This document shows positions 10,114-20,236 of a DNA stretch of 64,000 nucleotides, one piece after another. The translations under genes and the position numbers were made by a program. The notes beneath the pieces were generated by a model. That model was not told the DNA's origin, made no database searches, and saw only the letters and a list, made by a program, of their open reading frames with translations. The first letter of the stretch is position 1. Every line of letters begins with the position of its first letter. The stretch covers positions 1,327 through 65,326 of the forward strand of contig NZ_KI519500.1 of NCBI RefSeq assembly GCF_000482785.1, given 5' to 3'. The DNA is from Derxia gummosa DSM 723. GTDB taxonomy: Bacteria; Pseudomonadota; Gammaproteobacteria; Burkholderiales; Burkholderiaceae_E.

Positions 10114-11426
10114 GCGGCGGCGCCCTGCCCGGCGAGGCGGCGCGCCGCCCGGCCGATGCAGCCGCCCCGCCCGTGATCGCCGCGACGGCCGGCGGCGACG
10201 TGCCCGCCATCCTCGTCATCAACGCCGGTTCGTCGAGCGTGAAGTTCGCGGTGTTCCAGACCGACGGGCACGACCTGCGCGAGCCGGCCGCGCTGCACGG
10301 CCAGCTCGAAGGCATCGGCGGCGCGCCGCATCTCGTCGCGAAGGACGCGGCCGGCCGCAAGCTCGCCGATGACGCCCTGCCCCACGACCCGGCCGCCTCG
10401 CTCGACACCGCCTATGACACGGCGCTCGCCGCACTGCTCGCGTGGATCGGCGAGCACGAGGTCGGCTTCGCCATCGAGGCGATCGGCCATCGCGTCGTGC
10501 ACGGCGGACCGACGCACGCCGCGCCGGTCGTGGTGGACGACGCGGTGCTCGCCGAACTCGACCGCTACGTGCCGCTCGCGCCGCTGCACCAGCCGCACAA
10601 CCTCGACGCGATCCGCGCCCTCGGCCGCATCGAGCCGGACGCGATCCAGATCGCCTGCTTCGACACCGCCTTCCACCGCAGCCAGCCGGCGGTCGCGCAA
10701 CGCTTCGCGCTGCCGCGCCGCTTCGAGGCGGCCGGCGTGCGCCGCTACGGTTTTCACGGCCTGAGCTACGAGTACATCGCGGGCCGCCTGCCCGAGCTGC
10801 TCGGCGAGCGCGCGGATGGCCGCGTGATCGTCGCCCACCTTGGCAACGGCGCGAGCCTGTGCGCGCTGCACGGCCGCCGCAGCGTCGCCTCGACGATGGG
10901 CTTCTCGGCGCTCGACGGCCTGATGATGGGCACGCGCACCGGCGCCATCGATCCGGGCGTGCTGCTCTATCTGCTCGACACCGAGAAGATGGATTCAGCG
11001 CGCATCTCCAGGCTGCTCTACAAGGAGTCGGGGCTGCTCGGCGTGTCGGGCATCAGCGCCGACATGCGCACGCTGCTCGCCAGCGACGCGCCCGAGGCTG
11101 CCGAGGCGGTGGAGCTGTTCTGCTATCGCATCGCGCGCGAGATCGGCTCGCTCGCGGCGGCACTGGGCGGGCTGGATGCGCTCGTGTTCACGGCGGGCAT
11201 CGGCGAGCATGCGGCGCCGGTGCGCGAGCGGGTGTCGGCGGCCTGCGGCTGGCTCGGCGTGAAGCTCGATGCCGAGGCCAACGCCGCCGGGCAACTGCGG
11301 CTGGACGCGGCGGGCAGCGCGGTGGCCGTCGCCTGCATCCCGACCGATGAGGAAGTGATGATCGCCCGCCATGCGCTGCCGGCGCTGCGCGTGCATCACG
11401 CCGAGCTGGTCAAAGCTTCATCCTGA
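10110..11426 (+). CDS. ackA: Acetate kinase
   Basis: A 438-residue acetate/propionate-type kinase of the ASKHA fold. Visible motifs are ILVINAGSSSVKF (phosphate 1), FDTAFHRSQP, YGFHGLSYEYI, VIVAHLGNGASLCA (phosphate 2) and VFTAGIGEHAAPVRE (adenosine). It interconverts acetyl phosphate plus ADP with acetate plus ATP. The first 33 residues (GGALPGEAARRPADAAAPPV) are a non-conserved extension, so translation could begin later, but the ATGA overlap with the upstream phosphotransacetylase supports this start. Together the pair forms the acetyl-CoA/acetate overflow or uptake route, and might equally handle propionyl or butyryl groups. Confidence 0.93.
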   Translation: MSGGALPGEAARRPADAAAPPVIAATAGGDVPAILVINAGSSSVKFAVFQTDGHDLREPAALHGQLEGIGGAPHLVAKDAAGRKLADDALPHDPAASLDTAYDTALAALLAWIGEHEVGFAIEAIGHRVVHGGPTHAAPVVVDDAVLAELDRYVPLAPLHQPHNLDAIRALGRIEPDAIQIACFDTAFHRSQPAVAQRFALPRRFEAAGVRRYGFHGLSYEYIAGRLPELLGERADGRVIVAHLGNGASLCALHGRRSVASTMGFSALDGLMMGTRTGAIDPGVLLYLLDTEKMDSARISRLLYKESGLLGVSGISADMRTLLASDAPEAAEAVELFCYRIAREIGSLAAALGGLDALVFTAGIGEHAAPVRERVSAACGWLGVKLDAEANAAGQLRLDAAGSAVAVACIPTDEEVMIARHALPALRVHHAELVKASS

Positions 11427-11448
11427 AGGCGGGTTTGGCGGCGAGTGT

Positions 11449-11475
11449 CGGGTTGCCGTTGACGTCGGCAACCCG
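11449..11475 (+). terminator. Stem-loop after ackA
   Basis: A perfect 10-bp stem (CGGGTTGCCG, 7-nt loop, CGGCAACCCG) starts 23 bp past the ackA stop codon. No T-run follows. With the next hairpin it separates the convergent ackA and zapE genes. Confidence 0.5.
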
Positions 11476-11501
11476 CCCCTGCCCAGCCGGACACGCGGCC
11501 G

Positions 11502-11525
11502 CCGGCCCGATGTGCGTCGGGCCGG
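11502..11525 (-). terminator. Stem-loop after zapE
   Basis: A perfect 9-bp stem (CCGGCCCGA, 6-nt loop, TCGGGCCGG) ends 26 bp beyond the zapE stop on the minus strand. It is GC-only with no U-tract, so termination activity is inferred from position. Confidence 0.45.
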
Positions 11526-11551
11526 GGCACAGCCGACAGGTCGCCCCGCGT

Positions 11552-12673
11552 TCAGCCCGCCGCCTGGCTCCCGCGCCGGGGCTGCTCCAGATACTCCTTG
11601 CTCTGCATCTCGACGATGCGGCTCACCGTGCGGGTGAACTCGTTGGCCATGCGACCCTCGGTGTACAGCTCCTCGGGCACGACCTCGGCGCTCATGATCA
11701 GCTTCACGCGCTGGTCGTAGAACACGTCGATGAGCCAGGTGAAGCGGCGCGCCTCGCTCTGCATCGCGGGCGTCATGCGCGGCACGCCCGACAAAATGAC
11801 GGTGTGGAACTGCGAGGCGATTTCGAGATAGTCGTTCTGCGAACGCGGCCCGCCGCACAGCGTGTGGAAGTCGAACCAGACCACGCCGCCCGCGCGCCGC
11901 AGCGAACGCAGCTCGCGGTGCTCGATGTGCAGGATCGGGCTTTCATCCGACGCCTCGGCAATGCGCGAAAAGGCCTGGCGCAGCTTCTCGTCGGTGTCGG
12001 CGCCGAGCGGCGTGAGGTAGACGTCAACCTGCTCCAGCGCGCGCTGGCGGTAGTCCACGCCACTGTCGACGTTCAGGATGTCGAAGCGCTGCCTGATGAT
12101 CTCGATCGCGGGCAGGATGCGGTCGCGGTGCAGCCCGTCCGGATAGAGCGTGGACGGCTCGTAGTTCGAGGTCATCACGAAGGTCACGCCGTTCGCGAAC
12201 AGCTGGTCGAGCAGACGGTAGAGGATCATCGCATCGGCGATGTCGCTCACGTGGAATTCATCGAAGCAGATAAGCCGGTACTTGCGCGCGATGCGCCTGG
12301 CCACCTCGTCGAGCGGGTCGGCCATGCCCTTGAGTTCGTCGAGCTGCCGATGCACCTCGCGCATGAACTCGTGGAAGTGCAGCCGCGTCTTGCGCACGAC
12401 CGGCACCACCGAATAAAAGGCATCCATGAGGAAGCTTTTGCCGCGCCCGACGCCGCCCCAGAAGTAGATCGCGCGCGGCAGCGCCGGCCGACTCACCATC
12501 TTGAGGAAGGCGTTGCGCCGCTGATGCTTGTAGGCGACCCATTCTTCGTAGGCCTGCTGGAGCCGGGCGACCGCGCGCTTCTGGGCATCGTCGGGCTTGA
12601 AGCCGCGACGGCCGAGCGCGTCGGCGTAATAGCTGCTGACGTCGTGAGGCGTCGTGGAGGAGGAGCTGTCCAT
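11552..12673 (-). CDS. zapE: Cell-division ATPase ZapE (AFG1-like)
   Basis: A 373-residue AFG1/ZapE-family P-loop ATPase. Visible motifs are Walker A (YFWGGVGRGKSFLMDAFY), Walker B (RLICFDEFHVSDIADAMIL) and the sensor region FVMTSNYEPSTLYPDGLHRDRILPAI. ZapE acts at the division site on FtsZ in E. coli, and AFG1 relatives in mitochondria act in respiratory-complex quality control. The start MDSSSSTTPHD is preferred over an ATG 16 codons upstream because that longer version would run through the hairpin that closes the sucA-odhB-lpdA unit. Position directly behind the 2-oxoglutarate dehydrogenase genes is common in Burkholderiales. Confidence 0.9.
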   Translation of the reverse strand: MDSSSSTTPHDVSSYYADALGRRGFKPDDAQKRAVARLQQAYEEWVAYKHQRRNAFLKMVSRPALPRAIYFWGGVGRGKSFLMDAFYSVVPVVRKTRLHFHEFMREVHRQLDELKGMADPLDEVARRIARKYRLICFDEFHVSDIADAMILYRLLDQLFANGVTFVMTSNYEPSTLYPDGLHRDRILPAIEIIRQRFDILNVDSGVDYRQRALEQVDVYLTPLGADTDEKLRQAFSRIAEASDESPILHIEHRELRSLRRAGGVVWFDFHTLCGGPRSQNDYLEIASQFHTVILSGVPRMTPAMQSEARRFTWLIDVFYDQRVKLIMSAEVVPEELYTEGRMANEFTRTVSRIVEMQSKEYLEQPRRGSQAAG

Positions 12674-12693
12674 CTTCGGCCGTTGTAATGAGG

Positions 12694-12715
12694 AAGGGGC
12701 GCCGAAGCGCCCCTT
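12694..12715 (-). terminator. UUCG-tetraloop hairpin between lpdA and zapE
   Basis: A perfect 9-bp stem, read on the minus strand as AAGGGGCGC, TTCG, GCGCCCCTT. The UUCG loop is an exceptionally stable tetraloop. It lies about 125 bp beyond the lpdA stop and just ahead of the preferred zapE start. The downstream tract is CCTCATTA rather than a U-run, so termination may be partial. Confidence 0.6.
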
Positions 12716-12841
12716 TGCCATGCGCGGCCCCGCTCGGCCGCACCTGCTGTGCTGATGCGGATCGTCGCCGGTCCGGCGCCCGCCGCCGCGCCCGACTGCT
12801 GTCGGGCCGACGGCCGGTCGCCGCGAGGGCGAGCGCGCCGA

Positions 12842-14269
12842 TCAGAAGTTGAGCGTGCGACCGAGGACGGCGAGCGCGGCTTCCTTGGTGGACTCGGACA
12901 GCGACGGGTGGGCGTGGCAGATCATGCCGATGTCTTCCGACGAGGCCTTGAACTCCATCGCGACCACGCCTTCCGAGATCAGCTCGGACACCATCGGGCC
13001 GATCATGTGCACGCCGAGGATCTCGTCGGTCTCGGCATCGGCCAGGAACTTGACGAAGCCCGTCGTGTCGCCCAGCGCCCGCGCACGGCCGTTGGCCAGG
13101 AACGGGAACTTGCCGGCCTTGTACTTCACGCCTTCGGTCTTGAGCTGCTGCTCGGTCTTGCCGACCCACGCGATTTCCGGGCTCGTGTAGATGACCCAGG
13201 GAATCGTGTTGAAGTTGACATGGCCGTGCTTGCCCGCGATGCGCTCGGCAACCGCGACGCCCTCTTCCTCGGCCTTGTGCGCGAGCATCGGGCCGCGAAC
13301 CACGTCGCCCACCGCCCAGATGCCCGGGACGCTGGTCTTGCAGTCTTCATCGACGACGATGAAGCCACGCTCGTCGAGCGGCAGGCCGACGGCTTCGCCG
13401 TTGAGGCCGTTGGTGTTGGCCACGCGGCCGATCGAGACGATGAGCTTGTCGACGGCCAGCGTCTGGGCTTCGCCCTTGGCGTTGGCGTAGGCGATGGTCA
13501 CGCCCTCGCCGTCCGTCTTGACTTCGCTGATCTGCACGCCGAGCTCGATCTTCAGGCCCTGCTTGGTCAGCTGCTTGTGCGCTTCCTTCGCGACTTCCTC
13601 GTCGACCGCGGCGAGGAAGTTGGGCAGGCCTTCGAGCACCGTCACGTCGGCGCCGAGACGGCGCCAGACGCTGCCCATTTCGAGGCCGATGACGCCCGCG
13701 CCGATGATGCCGAGCTTGGCCGGCACCGCGCCGACGCGCAGCGCGCCGTCGTTCGACAGGACCTTCTCTTCATCGAAGGCGGCGAGCGGCAGCGCGCGCG
13801 CGTTCGAGCCGGTCGCGACGATCACGTTCTTCGCGATCAGGTCTTCTTCCTTGGCGCCCGTGACCTTGATCTCGGTGCCTTCGGCGCCCGTCTTCACGAA
13901 CGACGCGAGGCCGTGGAAGAAGGTCACCTTGTTCTTGCGGAACAGGAAGAGGATGCCCTGGTTGTTCTGGTCGACCACCGCGTCCTTGCGGGCGATCATC
14001 TTCGGGACATCCATCGACAGGTTGTCCAGCGAGATGCCGTGCTCGGCAAAGCCGTGGGCCGCGTGCTCGAAGTGCTCCGAGCTTTGCAGCAGGGCCTTCG
14101 AGGGGATGCAGCCCACGTTCGTGCAGGTGCCGCCGGGGGCGGGACCGCCCCTGGCGTTCTTCCAGGCGTCGACGCAGGCGACCTTGAGGCCGAGCTGCGC
14201 CGCGCGGATCGCGGCGACGTAGCCGCCGGGGCCCGCGCCGATGACGACGACGTCGAATTGCTGTGCCAT
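12842..14269 (-). CDS. lpdA: Dihydrolipoyl dehydrogenase (E3) of 2-oxoglutarate dehydrogenase
   Basis: A 475-residue flavoprotein disulfide reductase. It shows the FAD motif [14 protein letters not shown], the redox-active cysteine pair [13 protein letters not shown] (C49 and C54), the NAD motif [17 protein letters not shown], the second FAD motif [22 protein letters not shown] and the C-terminal catalytic [14 protein letters not shown]3 reoxidises the dihydrolipoyl groups of the E2 core and passes electrons to NAD+. It has no N-terminal lipoyl domain. It is the last gene of sucA-odhB-lpdA, 14 bp after odhB, which argues that it serves this complex. Confidence 0.95.
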   Translation of the reverse strand: MAQQFDVVVIGAGPGGYVAAIRAAQLGLKVACVDAWKNARGGPAPGGTCTNVGCIPSKALLQSSEHFEHAAHGFAEHGISLDNLSMDVPKMIARKDAVVDQNNQGILFLFRKNKVTFFHGLASFVKTGAEGTEIKVTGAKEEDLIAKNVIVATGSNARALPLAAFDEEKVLSNDGALRVGAVPAKLGIIGAGVIGLEMGSVWRRLGADVTVLEGLPNFLAAVDEEVAKEAHKQLTKQGLKIELGVQISEVKTDGEGVTIAYANAKGEAQTLAVDKLIVSIGRVANTNGLNGEAVGLPLDERGFIVVDEDCKTSVPGIWAVGDVVRGPMLAHKAEEEGVAVAERIAGKHGHVNFNTIPWVIYTSPEIAWVGKTEQQLKTEGVKYKAGKFPFLANGRARALGDTTGFVKFLADAETDEILGVHMIGPMVSELISEGVVAMEFKASSEDIGMICHAHPSLSESTKEAALAVLGRTLNF

Positions 14270-14283
14270 GTCGTCGTCCTCGC

Positions 14284-15540
14284 TCAGATGCCGAACAGCA
14301 GGCGCGACGGATCTTCCAGCGCGTCCTTCATCGCCACGAGACCCAGCACCGCTTCGCGGCCGTCGATGATCCGGTGGTCATACGACATCGCGAGGTAGTT
14401 CATCGGACGCACCACGACCTGACCGTTCTCGACCACCGCGCGGTCCTTCGTGGCGTGCACGCCGAGGATGGCCGACTGCGGCGGGTTGATGATCGGGGTC
14501 GACAGCATCGAGCCGAAGGTGCCCCCGTTCGAGATCGAGAACGTGCCGCCGGTGAGCTCTTCGAGGCTGAGCTTGCCGTCCTTCGCCTTCTGGCCGAACT
14601 CGGCGATCTTCTTCTCGATTTCCGCGAACGTGAGCTGGTCGGCGTTGCGGATGATCGGCACCACGAGGCCGCGCGGCGAGCCGACGGCGATGCCGATGTC
14701 GAAGTAACCGTGATAGACGATGTCGGTGCCATCGACCGAGGCGTTCAGGACCGGATACTTCTTGAGCGCATGCACCGCGGCCTTCACGAAGAAGCTCATG
14801 AAGCCGAGCTTGACGCCGTGTTCCTTCTCGAACTGCTCCTGGTACTTCTTGCGCAGCGCCATGACCGGGGCCATGTTCACTTCGTTGAAGGTGGTCAGGA
14901 TCGCGTTCGAGGCCTGCGATTGCAGCAGACGCTCGGCGATACGGGCACGCAGGCGGCTCATCGGCACGCGCTGTTCCGGACGGCCTTCGAGGCCGGCGTC
15001 CGGGCCCAGCGGGGGCGCGACGACGGGCAGCGCGGCGCCGGTCTTGGGCGCGGGGATGCTCGACGGCGCGGCGGCAGGCGCGGGCGCCTTGCCGGCGGCG
15101 ATCACGTCGCCCTTGGTGACGCGGCCGTCACGGCCGGTGCCAGTCGCGGGCGTGGTCGCACCTTCGGCGATCAGCTTGGCGGCGGCAGGCATGGCGTTCG
15201 ACACGGCGGCGGCCGGAGCCGCAGCGGCAGGCGTCGGCGCGGCGGCAGCGGGCGCCGGGGCCGCAGCGGCCGGCACAGGCGCGGCAGCGCCGGCGGTGGC
15301 TTCGGTGTCGATCTTCGCGATCAGCTGGTCGGCGACGACGGTCGCGCCATCGGCCTGGGTGATCTCGACGATGACGCCGGCGCTCGGGGCCGGGACTTCG
15401 AGCACGACCTTGTCGGTCTCGACTTCGATGAGGATTTCATCGGCGGCAACAGCTTCGCCAACCTTCTTCTTCCACTGGAGGAGGGTCGCCTCCGCAACCG
15501 ATTCCGACAGCTGGGGGACCTTGACTTCTACGAGTGCCAT
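14284..15540 (-). CDS. odhB: Dihydrolipoyllysine-residue succinyltransferase (E2 of 2-oxoglutarate dehydrogenase)
   Basis: A 418-residue E2 protein. Residues 1-75 are one lipoyl domain with the modified lysine in [12 protein letters not shown] long Ala/Pro linker follows, then a peripheral-subunit-binding domain ([27 protein letters not shown]) and a catalytic domain with the conserved [14 protein letters not shown] near the C-terminus. It transfers succinyl from lipoate to CoA and forms the complex core. The start [15 protein letters not shown] is supported by an AGGAG ribosome-binding site. It sits between sucA and lpdA in one operon. Confidence 0.95.
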   Translation of the reverse strand: MALVEVKVPQLSESVAEATLLQWKKKVGEAVAADEILIEVETDKVVLEVPAPSAGVIVEITQADGATVVADQLIAKIDTEATAGAAAPVPAAAAPAPAAAAPTPAAAAPAAAVSNAMPAAAKLIAEGATTPATGTGRDGRVTKGDVIAAGKAPAPAAAPSSIPAPKTGAALPVVAPPLGPDAGLEGRPEQRVPMSRLRARIAERLLQSQASNAILTTFNEVNMAPVMALRKKYQEQFEKEHGVKLGFMSFFVKAAVHALKKYPVLNASVDGTDIVYHGYFDIGIAVGSPRGLVVPIIRNADQLTFAEIEKKIAEFGQKAKDGKLSLEELTGGTFSISNGGTFGSMLSTPIINPPQSAILGVHATKDRAVVENGQVVVRPMNYLAMSYDHRIIDGREAVLGLVAMKDALEDPSRLLFGI

Positions 15541-15651
15541 TTGGATTGCTCCTGGAGTTCTTTGGCGCCCGTCGTGCGGTCGCGCGGGCAAGCGGCGTCC
15601 TGCGCCGCTTGCTCGTCGCGCATATCAACCGTCACGCGAGCGTGACGGGAA

Positions 15652-18510
15652 TTACTTGTTGATGACGAAGCCCTTGAGCTTGCCGAAAGCTGCGTCGAGG
15701 AGCGCCTTCAGTTGCTCGTTGTGCTTGGCGTAGTAGCCGACCGCCGGCGAGGCCGACGCGGGGCGACCCGCGTAGCCGAGCTTCTGGCCTGCGTCCATGT
15801 TCTCCAGCAGGTTGTGCTGGATCTGGAACCACGCGCCCTGGTTCTGCGGCTCGTCCTGCGCCCACACGACCTCGGTGAGGTTCGGGTACTTCTTTAGCTC
15901 GGCCGAGAAGGCCTTGTGCGGGAAGGGATAGAGCTGCTCGACACGCAGGATCGCGACGTCATCGGCCGAACGCTCGCGGCGCGAGGCAACGAGGTCGTAG
16001 TAGACCTTGCCCGAGCACGCGACAACGCGCTTGACCTTGTTCGCGTCGATATCCGCCGAGACTTCGGGGATGACGGTCTGGAACGAACCCTTGGCCAGGT
16101 CCTGGAGCGAAGACACGGCTTCCTTGTTACGGAGCAGAGACTTCGGGGTCATGATGACCAGCGGCTTGCGGAACAGCCGGATCATCTGGCGACGCAGCAG
16201 ATGGAAGATCTGGGCCGGGGTGGTCGGCTGGCAGACCTGCATGTTGTTGTCGGCGCAAAGCTGCAGGAAGCGTTCGAGGCGGGCCGAGCTGTGCTCCGGA
16301 CCCTGGCCTTCGTAGCCGTGCGGCAGCATGAGCGTCAGGCCGTTCACACGGCCCCACTTCACTTCGCCCGAGCTGATGAACTGGTCGATCACGACCTGGG
16401 CACCGTTGGCGAAGTCGCCGAACTGGGCTTCCCAGATCACGAGCGTGTTCGGCTCGGCGGTCGCGTAGCCGTACTCGAAGCCGAGCACCGCCTCTTCCGA
16501 CAGCACGGAGTCGATGACCGTGAACGGAGCCTGCTTTTCGGTGACGTTCTGCAACGGGATGTACGAGCCCGAATCCCAGCGCTCGCGGCTCTGGTCATGC
16601 AGCACGGCGTGGCGGTGCGTGAAGGTGCCGCGACCGCAATCCTGACCCGACAGACGCACCGCGTAGCCCGAGGCCACGAGCGTCGCGAAACCGAGGTGTT
16701 CGCCCATGCCCCAGTCGAGCGCGAGCTTGCCTTCGGCCATCGAGCGACGGTCGGCGACGACCTTCTCGACCAGCGGATGCAGCTTCATCGTCTCGGGGAT
16801 GGTCGTGATGCGCTCGCCGATCCGCTTGAGTTCGGCCAGCGGCACGCCGGTGTCGGCGGCATCCGTCCACTTGCGGTTCAGGAAGGGCATCCAGTCGACC
16901 GAGTACTGGCGCTTGTAGTTCGACAGCACCGGATCGGACGTGCGCTTGCCTTCGTCCATCGCGGCGCGGTAGTCCTTCACGTACTGCTCGACATCGGCGT
17001 CGGCCATCAGCTTCTGGGCCACGAGCTTGTCGCCGTAAAGGCGGCGCGTGCCCGGGTGCTGGCTGATCTTCTTGTACATCAGCGGCTGGGTGACGGCCGG
17101 CGTGTCCTGCTCGTTGTGGCCGAGCTTACGGAAGCACACGATGTCGATGACGATGTCCTTGTGGAACTCCGCGCGGAAGTCCACGGCGATCTGGGTCGCG
17201 TAGGCGACGGCTTCGGGATCGTCGCCATTCACGTGCAGCACCGGCGCCTCGATCATCTTGACCACGTCCGAGCAGTACAGCGTCGAACGCGAGTCGCGCG
17301 GATCGGAGGTCGTGAAGCCGATCTGATTGTTGATGACGAGATGGATCGTGCCGCCCGTACCGTAGCCGCGCGTCTGCGCGAGGTTGAGCGTTTCCATGAC
17401 CACACCTTGACCGGCAAAAGCCGCGTCACCGTGCACGAGCACCGGCAGGACCTGGTCGCCCTTCTCGTCGCCGCGACGGTCCTGGCGAGCCATCGCCGAA
17501 CCTTCGACCACGGGGTTGACGATTTCGAGGTGCGACGGGTTGAACGCGAGGCTCAGGTGCATCGGACCGACCGGCGTGCTCACGTCGCTCGAGAAACCCT
17601 GGTGGTACTTGACGTCACCCGCCGGCAGATCGTCGCCGTGCTTGCCTTCGAATTCGGCGAACAGATCCTTGGGCATCTTGCCGAGGATGTTCACGAGCAC
17701 GTTCAGGCGGCCGCGGTGGGCCATGCCGATGACGATTTCCTGCACGCCCTTCGTCGCGGCGCGCGAGACGAGTTGGTCCATCGATACGATGAAGCTCTCG
17801 CCGCCTTCTAGCGAGAAGCGCTTCTGGCCGACGTACTTGGTGTGCAGATAGCGTTCGAGGCCCTCGGCGGCCGTCAGGCGCTCGAGGATGTCCTTCTTGG
17901 TCTGCACGTCGAACGACGGCTTGCTGCGCGTCGATTCGAGACGTTGCTGAAGCCAGCGCTTCTGCGCCGGATCGGTGATGTACATGAACTCGGCACCGAT
18001 CGTGCCGCAGTAGGTCTCACGCAGCGCCGCCACGATCTCGCGCAGCGTCATGTGCTCGGCGGTCGTGAAGTAGGTGTTCGTGGCGCTGAACACCGTGTCC
18101 ATGTCGGCTTCGCTGAAGTCGTAGAAGCCGGGTTCGAGTTCGGGGATGCGCGGACGTTCCTGACGCTTGAGCGGATCAAGGTCGGCCCAACGCGAGCCGA
18201 GGAAACGGTAAGCGGCAATGATGGACTGCACGTCCACCTGCTTGCGGGCAATGCTCAGGTCGCGTTCGGCGACGCGCGGCAGGAAGGCATTGGCCTTGGC
18301 GCGCTGTGCGAAGGATTCGACCACCGGGGCGTGCGCGACATCGCGGCTTTCGGTGCCATCGGCCGCGGCAACGAGCTGCATGCGGTCGAAGTACTCACGC
18401 CAGTTTTCGGGGACCGATGCCGGGTTGTCGAGATAGGCCTCGTACAACTCTTCGACATACGGAGCGTTGCCGCCGAACAGGTAAGAGTTCAGCTGGTACT
18501 GCTTCATCAT
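15652..18510 (-). CDS. sucA: 2-oxoglutarate dehydrogenase E1 component
   Basis: A 952-residue thiamine-diphosphate enzyme of the normal length. It begins MMKQYQLNSYLFGGNAPYVEELYEAYL, with an AAGGA site upstream. Recognisable parts are the E1 N-terminal dimer segment, the active-site region IGMAHRGRLNVLVNILGK, a TPP/Mg region HGDAAFAGQGVVMETLNL and HLVINNQIGFTTSDPRDSRS, the transketolase-like pyrimidine domain (EEAVLGFEYGYATAEPNTLVIWEAQFGDFANGAQ) and the C-terminal VEQLYPFPHKAF. It decarboxylates 2-oxoglutarate and succinylates the E2 lipoyl domain. It leads the operon; its promoter should lie in the roughly 260 bp before it, downstream of the gltA terminator. Confidence 0.96.
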   Translation of the reverse strand: MMKQYQLNSYLFGGNAPYVEELYEAYLDNPASVPENWREYFDRMQLVAAADGTESRDVAHAPVVESFAQRAKANAFLPRVAERDLSIARKQVDVQSIIAAYRFLGSRWADLDPLKRQERPRIPELEPGFYDFSEADMDTVFSATNTYFTTAEHMTLREIVAALRETYCGTIGAEFMYITDPAQKRWLQQRLESTRSKPSFDVQTKKDILERLTAAEGLERYLHTKYVGQKRFSLEGGESFIVSMDQLVSRAATKGVQEIVIGMAHRGRLNVLVNILGKMPKDLFAEFEGKHGDDLPAGDVKYHQGFSSDVSTPVGPMHLSLAFNPSHLEIVNPVVEGSAMARQDRRGDEKGDQVLPVLVHGDAAFAGQGVVMETLNLAQTRGYGTGGTIHLVINNQIGFTTSDPRDSRSTLYCSDVVKMIEAPVLHVNGDDPEAVAYATQIAVDFRAEFHKDIVIDIVCFRKLGHNEQDTPAVTQPLMYKKISQHPGTRRLYGDKLVAQKLMADADVEQYVKDYRAAMDEGKRTSDPVLSNYKRQYSVDWMPFLNRKWTDAADTGVPLAELKRIGERITTIPETMKLHPLVEKVVADRRSMAEGKLALDWGMGEHLGFATLVASGYAVRLSGQDCGRGTFTHRHAVLHDQSRERWDSGSYIPLQNVTEKQAPFTVIDSVLSEEAVLGFEYGYATAEPNTLVIWEAQFGDFANGAQVVIDQFISSGEVKWGRVNGLTLMLPHGYEGQGPEHSSARLERFLQLCADNNMQVCQPTTPAQIFHLLRRQMIRLFRKPLVIMTPKSLLRNKEAVSSLQDLAKGSFQTVIPEVSADIDANKVKRVVACSGKVYYDLVASRRERSADDVAILRVEQLYPFPHKAFSAELKKYPNLTEVVWAQDEPQNQGAWFQIQHNLLENMDAGQKLGYAGRPASASPAVGYYAKHNEQLKALLDAAFGKLKGFVINK

Positions 18511-18774
18511 GACGTTCACCTTTCCTTCGAGCTTCTCGAAGATGGATGCGGGATATCGAAAGCGCGGCACCGTCAGCCGGCCTGCTGGCCTTGACTGACG
18601 CCGGACTGTCGCCCATCCGTGCCGCCGGTCATACCGTCGGTACGGACAACGAAGCGCCGGCCGGACTGGGGCTTGTCCTGACGGCGCGTTTCGAGTTCGC
18701 GGATGCTAGCACCATCACGCGAGCGACTTCGGGACCGGGTTGACGGATCAACCCTGAGTTGCGTTCACCAAACA

Positions 18775-18801
18775 AAAAGGCGGACTTGAAGTCCGCCTTT
18801 T
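18775..18801 (-). terminator. Intrinsic terminator after gltA
   Basis: A perfect 12-bp stem (AAAAGGCGGACT, 3-nt loop, AGTCCGCCTTTT). Read on the minus strand it ends in a U-rich tract (TTTTTGTTTG), starting 37 bp past the gltA stop. This is a textbook factor-independent terminator, and the flanking A/T runs would let it work in both directions. Confidence 0.88.
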
Positions 18802-18837
18802 GAGAGGCCTCGACGAGGCCCTGAACGATCACGAGGA

Positions 18838-20148
18838 TCAGCGCGCCGACAGATCCGGCACGTTGCGGGTGACCGCGCCCGTGAACAGCTGGCGCGGACG
18901 GCCGATCTTGTATTCCGGATCGGTGATCATCTCGTTCAGCTGGGCAATCCAGCCGACCGTGCGCGCGAGCGCGAAGATGGCCGTGAACAGCGAAACCGGA
19001 ATGCCGATCGCCTTCTGCACGATGCCCGAATAGAAGTCAACGTTCGGGTAGAGCTTGCGCTGCACGAAGTAGTCGTCTTCGAGGGCGATCTTTTCGAGCG
19101 CCATGGCGAGCTTGAACAGCGGATCGTTCTCGAGACCGAGGGCGCCGAGCACTTCGTGGCAGGTCTCGCGCATCAGCTTGGCGCGCGGATCGTAGTTCTT
19201 GTACACGCGATGGCCGAAGCCCATCAGGCGCACGCCCGAGTTCTTGTCCTTCACCTTGGCCACGAACTCGCCGATCTTTTCCACGCCACCCTGAGCCTGG
19301 ATGTCGTACAGCATGTTCAGCGCGGCTTCGTTCGCGCCACCGTGCGCCGGACCCCAGAGGCAGGCAACGCCAGCGGCAATCGCGGCGAACGGGTTCGTGC
19401 CCGACGACGCGCACAGGCGCACGGTCGAGGTCGAGGCGTTCTGCTCGTGATCGGCGTGCAGGATGAAGATGCGGTCGAGGGCGCGCACGAGAACGTCATT
19501 GACCTTGTACTCCTCGCACGGGGTCGCAAACATCATGCGGGTGAAGTTCGCGGTGTACGACAGGTCGTTGTGCGGATAGATGAACGGCTGGCCGATCGAG
19601 TACTTGTACGCCATCGCGACGAGCGTCGGCAGCTTGGCGATCAGGCGGATTGCCGAGATCTCGCGCTGATGCGCGTCGTTCAGGTTCATCGAGTCGGGGT
19701 AGAACGCCGACATCGCACCGACGAGACCGGTCAGGACGGCCATCGGGTGGGCGTCACGACGGAAGCCGCGCAGGAAGAAGTGCATCTGCTCGTTGACCAT
19801 CGTGTGCTGGGTCACACGCGCAACGAAGTCGTCCTTTTGGGTCGCGTTCGGCAGTTCGCCGTTCAGCAGCAGATAGCAGGTTTCGAGGAAGTCGCACTTG
19901 GTCGCGAGCTGCTCGATCGGGTAGCCGCGATACAGCAGCTCGCCCTTGTCACCATCGATGTAGGTGATGGCCGACTGGCACGAGGCGGTGGAGAGGAAGC
20001 CAGGGTCGAACGTGAACTTGCCGGTCGAGCCGTAGAGCTTGCGGATATCGATGACATCCGGGCCTACCGTGCCCTTGAGGATCGGAAAGTCAACCGACGG
20101 CGATCCGTCGGAAAAGCTAAGCGTTGCCTTTTGATTGGCGGCCGTCAT
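18838..20148 (-). CDS. gltA: Citrate synthase
   Basis: A 436-residue type II (hexameric, Gram-negative) citrate synthase. The catalytic regions are visible: [31 protein letters not shown] and [14 protein letters not shown]. It condenses acetyl-CoA and oxaloacetate. The start [12 protein letters not shown] follows a perfect AGGAGG. Compared with PrpC, it carries the extra N-terminal beta domain typical of type II enzymes, which is the NADH-sensing part in other bacteria. It lies 88 bp downstream of sdhE on the same strand and is followed by a strong terminator, so it probably ends the sdh operon or has an internal promoter. Confidence 0.96.
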   Translation of the reverse strand: MTAANQKATLSFSDGSPSVDFPILKGTVGPDVIDIRKLYGSTGKFTFDPGFLSTASCQSAITYIDGDKGELLYRGYPIEQLATKCDFLETCYLLLNGELPNATQKDDFVARVTQHTMVNEQMHFFLRGFRRDAHPMAVLTGLVGAMSAFYPDSMNLNDAHQREISAIRLIAKLPTLVAMAYKYSIGQPFIYPHNDLSYTANFTRMMFATPCEEYKVNDVLVRALDRIFILHADHEQNASTSTVRLCASSGTNPFAAIAAGVACLWGPAHGGANEAALNMLYDIQAQGGVEKIGEFVAKVKDKNSGVRLMGFGHRVYKNYDPRAKLMRETCHEVLGALGLENDPLFKLAMALEKIALEDDYFVQRKLYPNVDFYSGIVQKAIGIPVSLFTAIFALARTVGWIAQLNEMITDPEYKIGRPRQLFTGAVTRNVPDLSAR

Positions 20149-20236
20149 GGAACTCCCTCCTAGTTTTCTTTCATCGATGCCGGGCCTCGTCGAACCGGCG
20201 ATTGCGGACCGCTGCCAGCCCTCTGCGCTGCCTGCC

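Noticed and set aside
15916-17811. A 631-codon plus-strand open frame inside sucA.
   Set aside because: It is antisense to an intact, highly conserved sucA, and its translation has the biased Arg/His/Val composition of a GC shadow frame.
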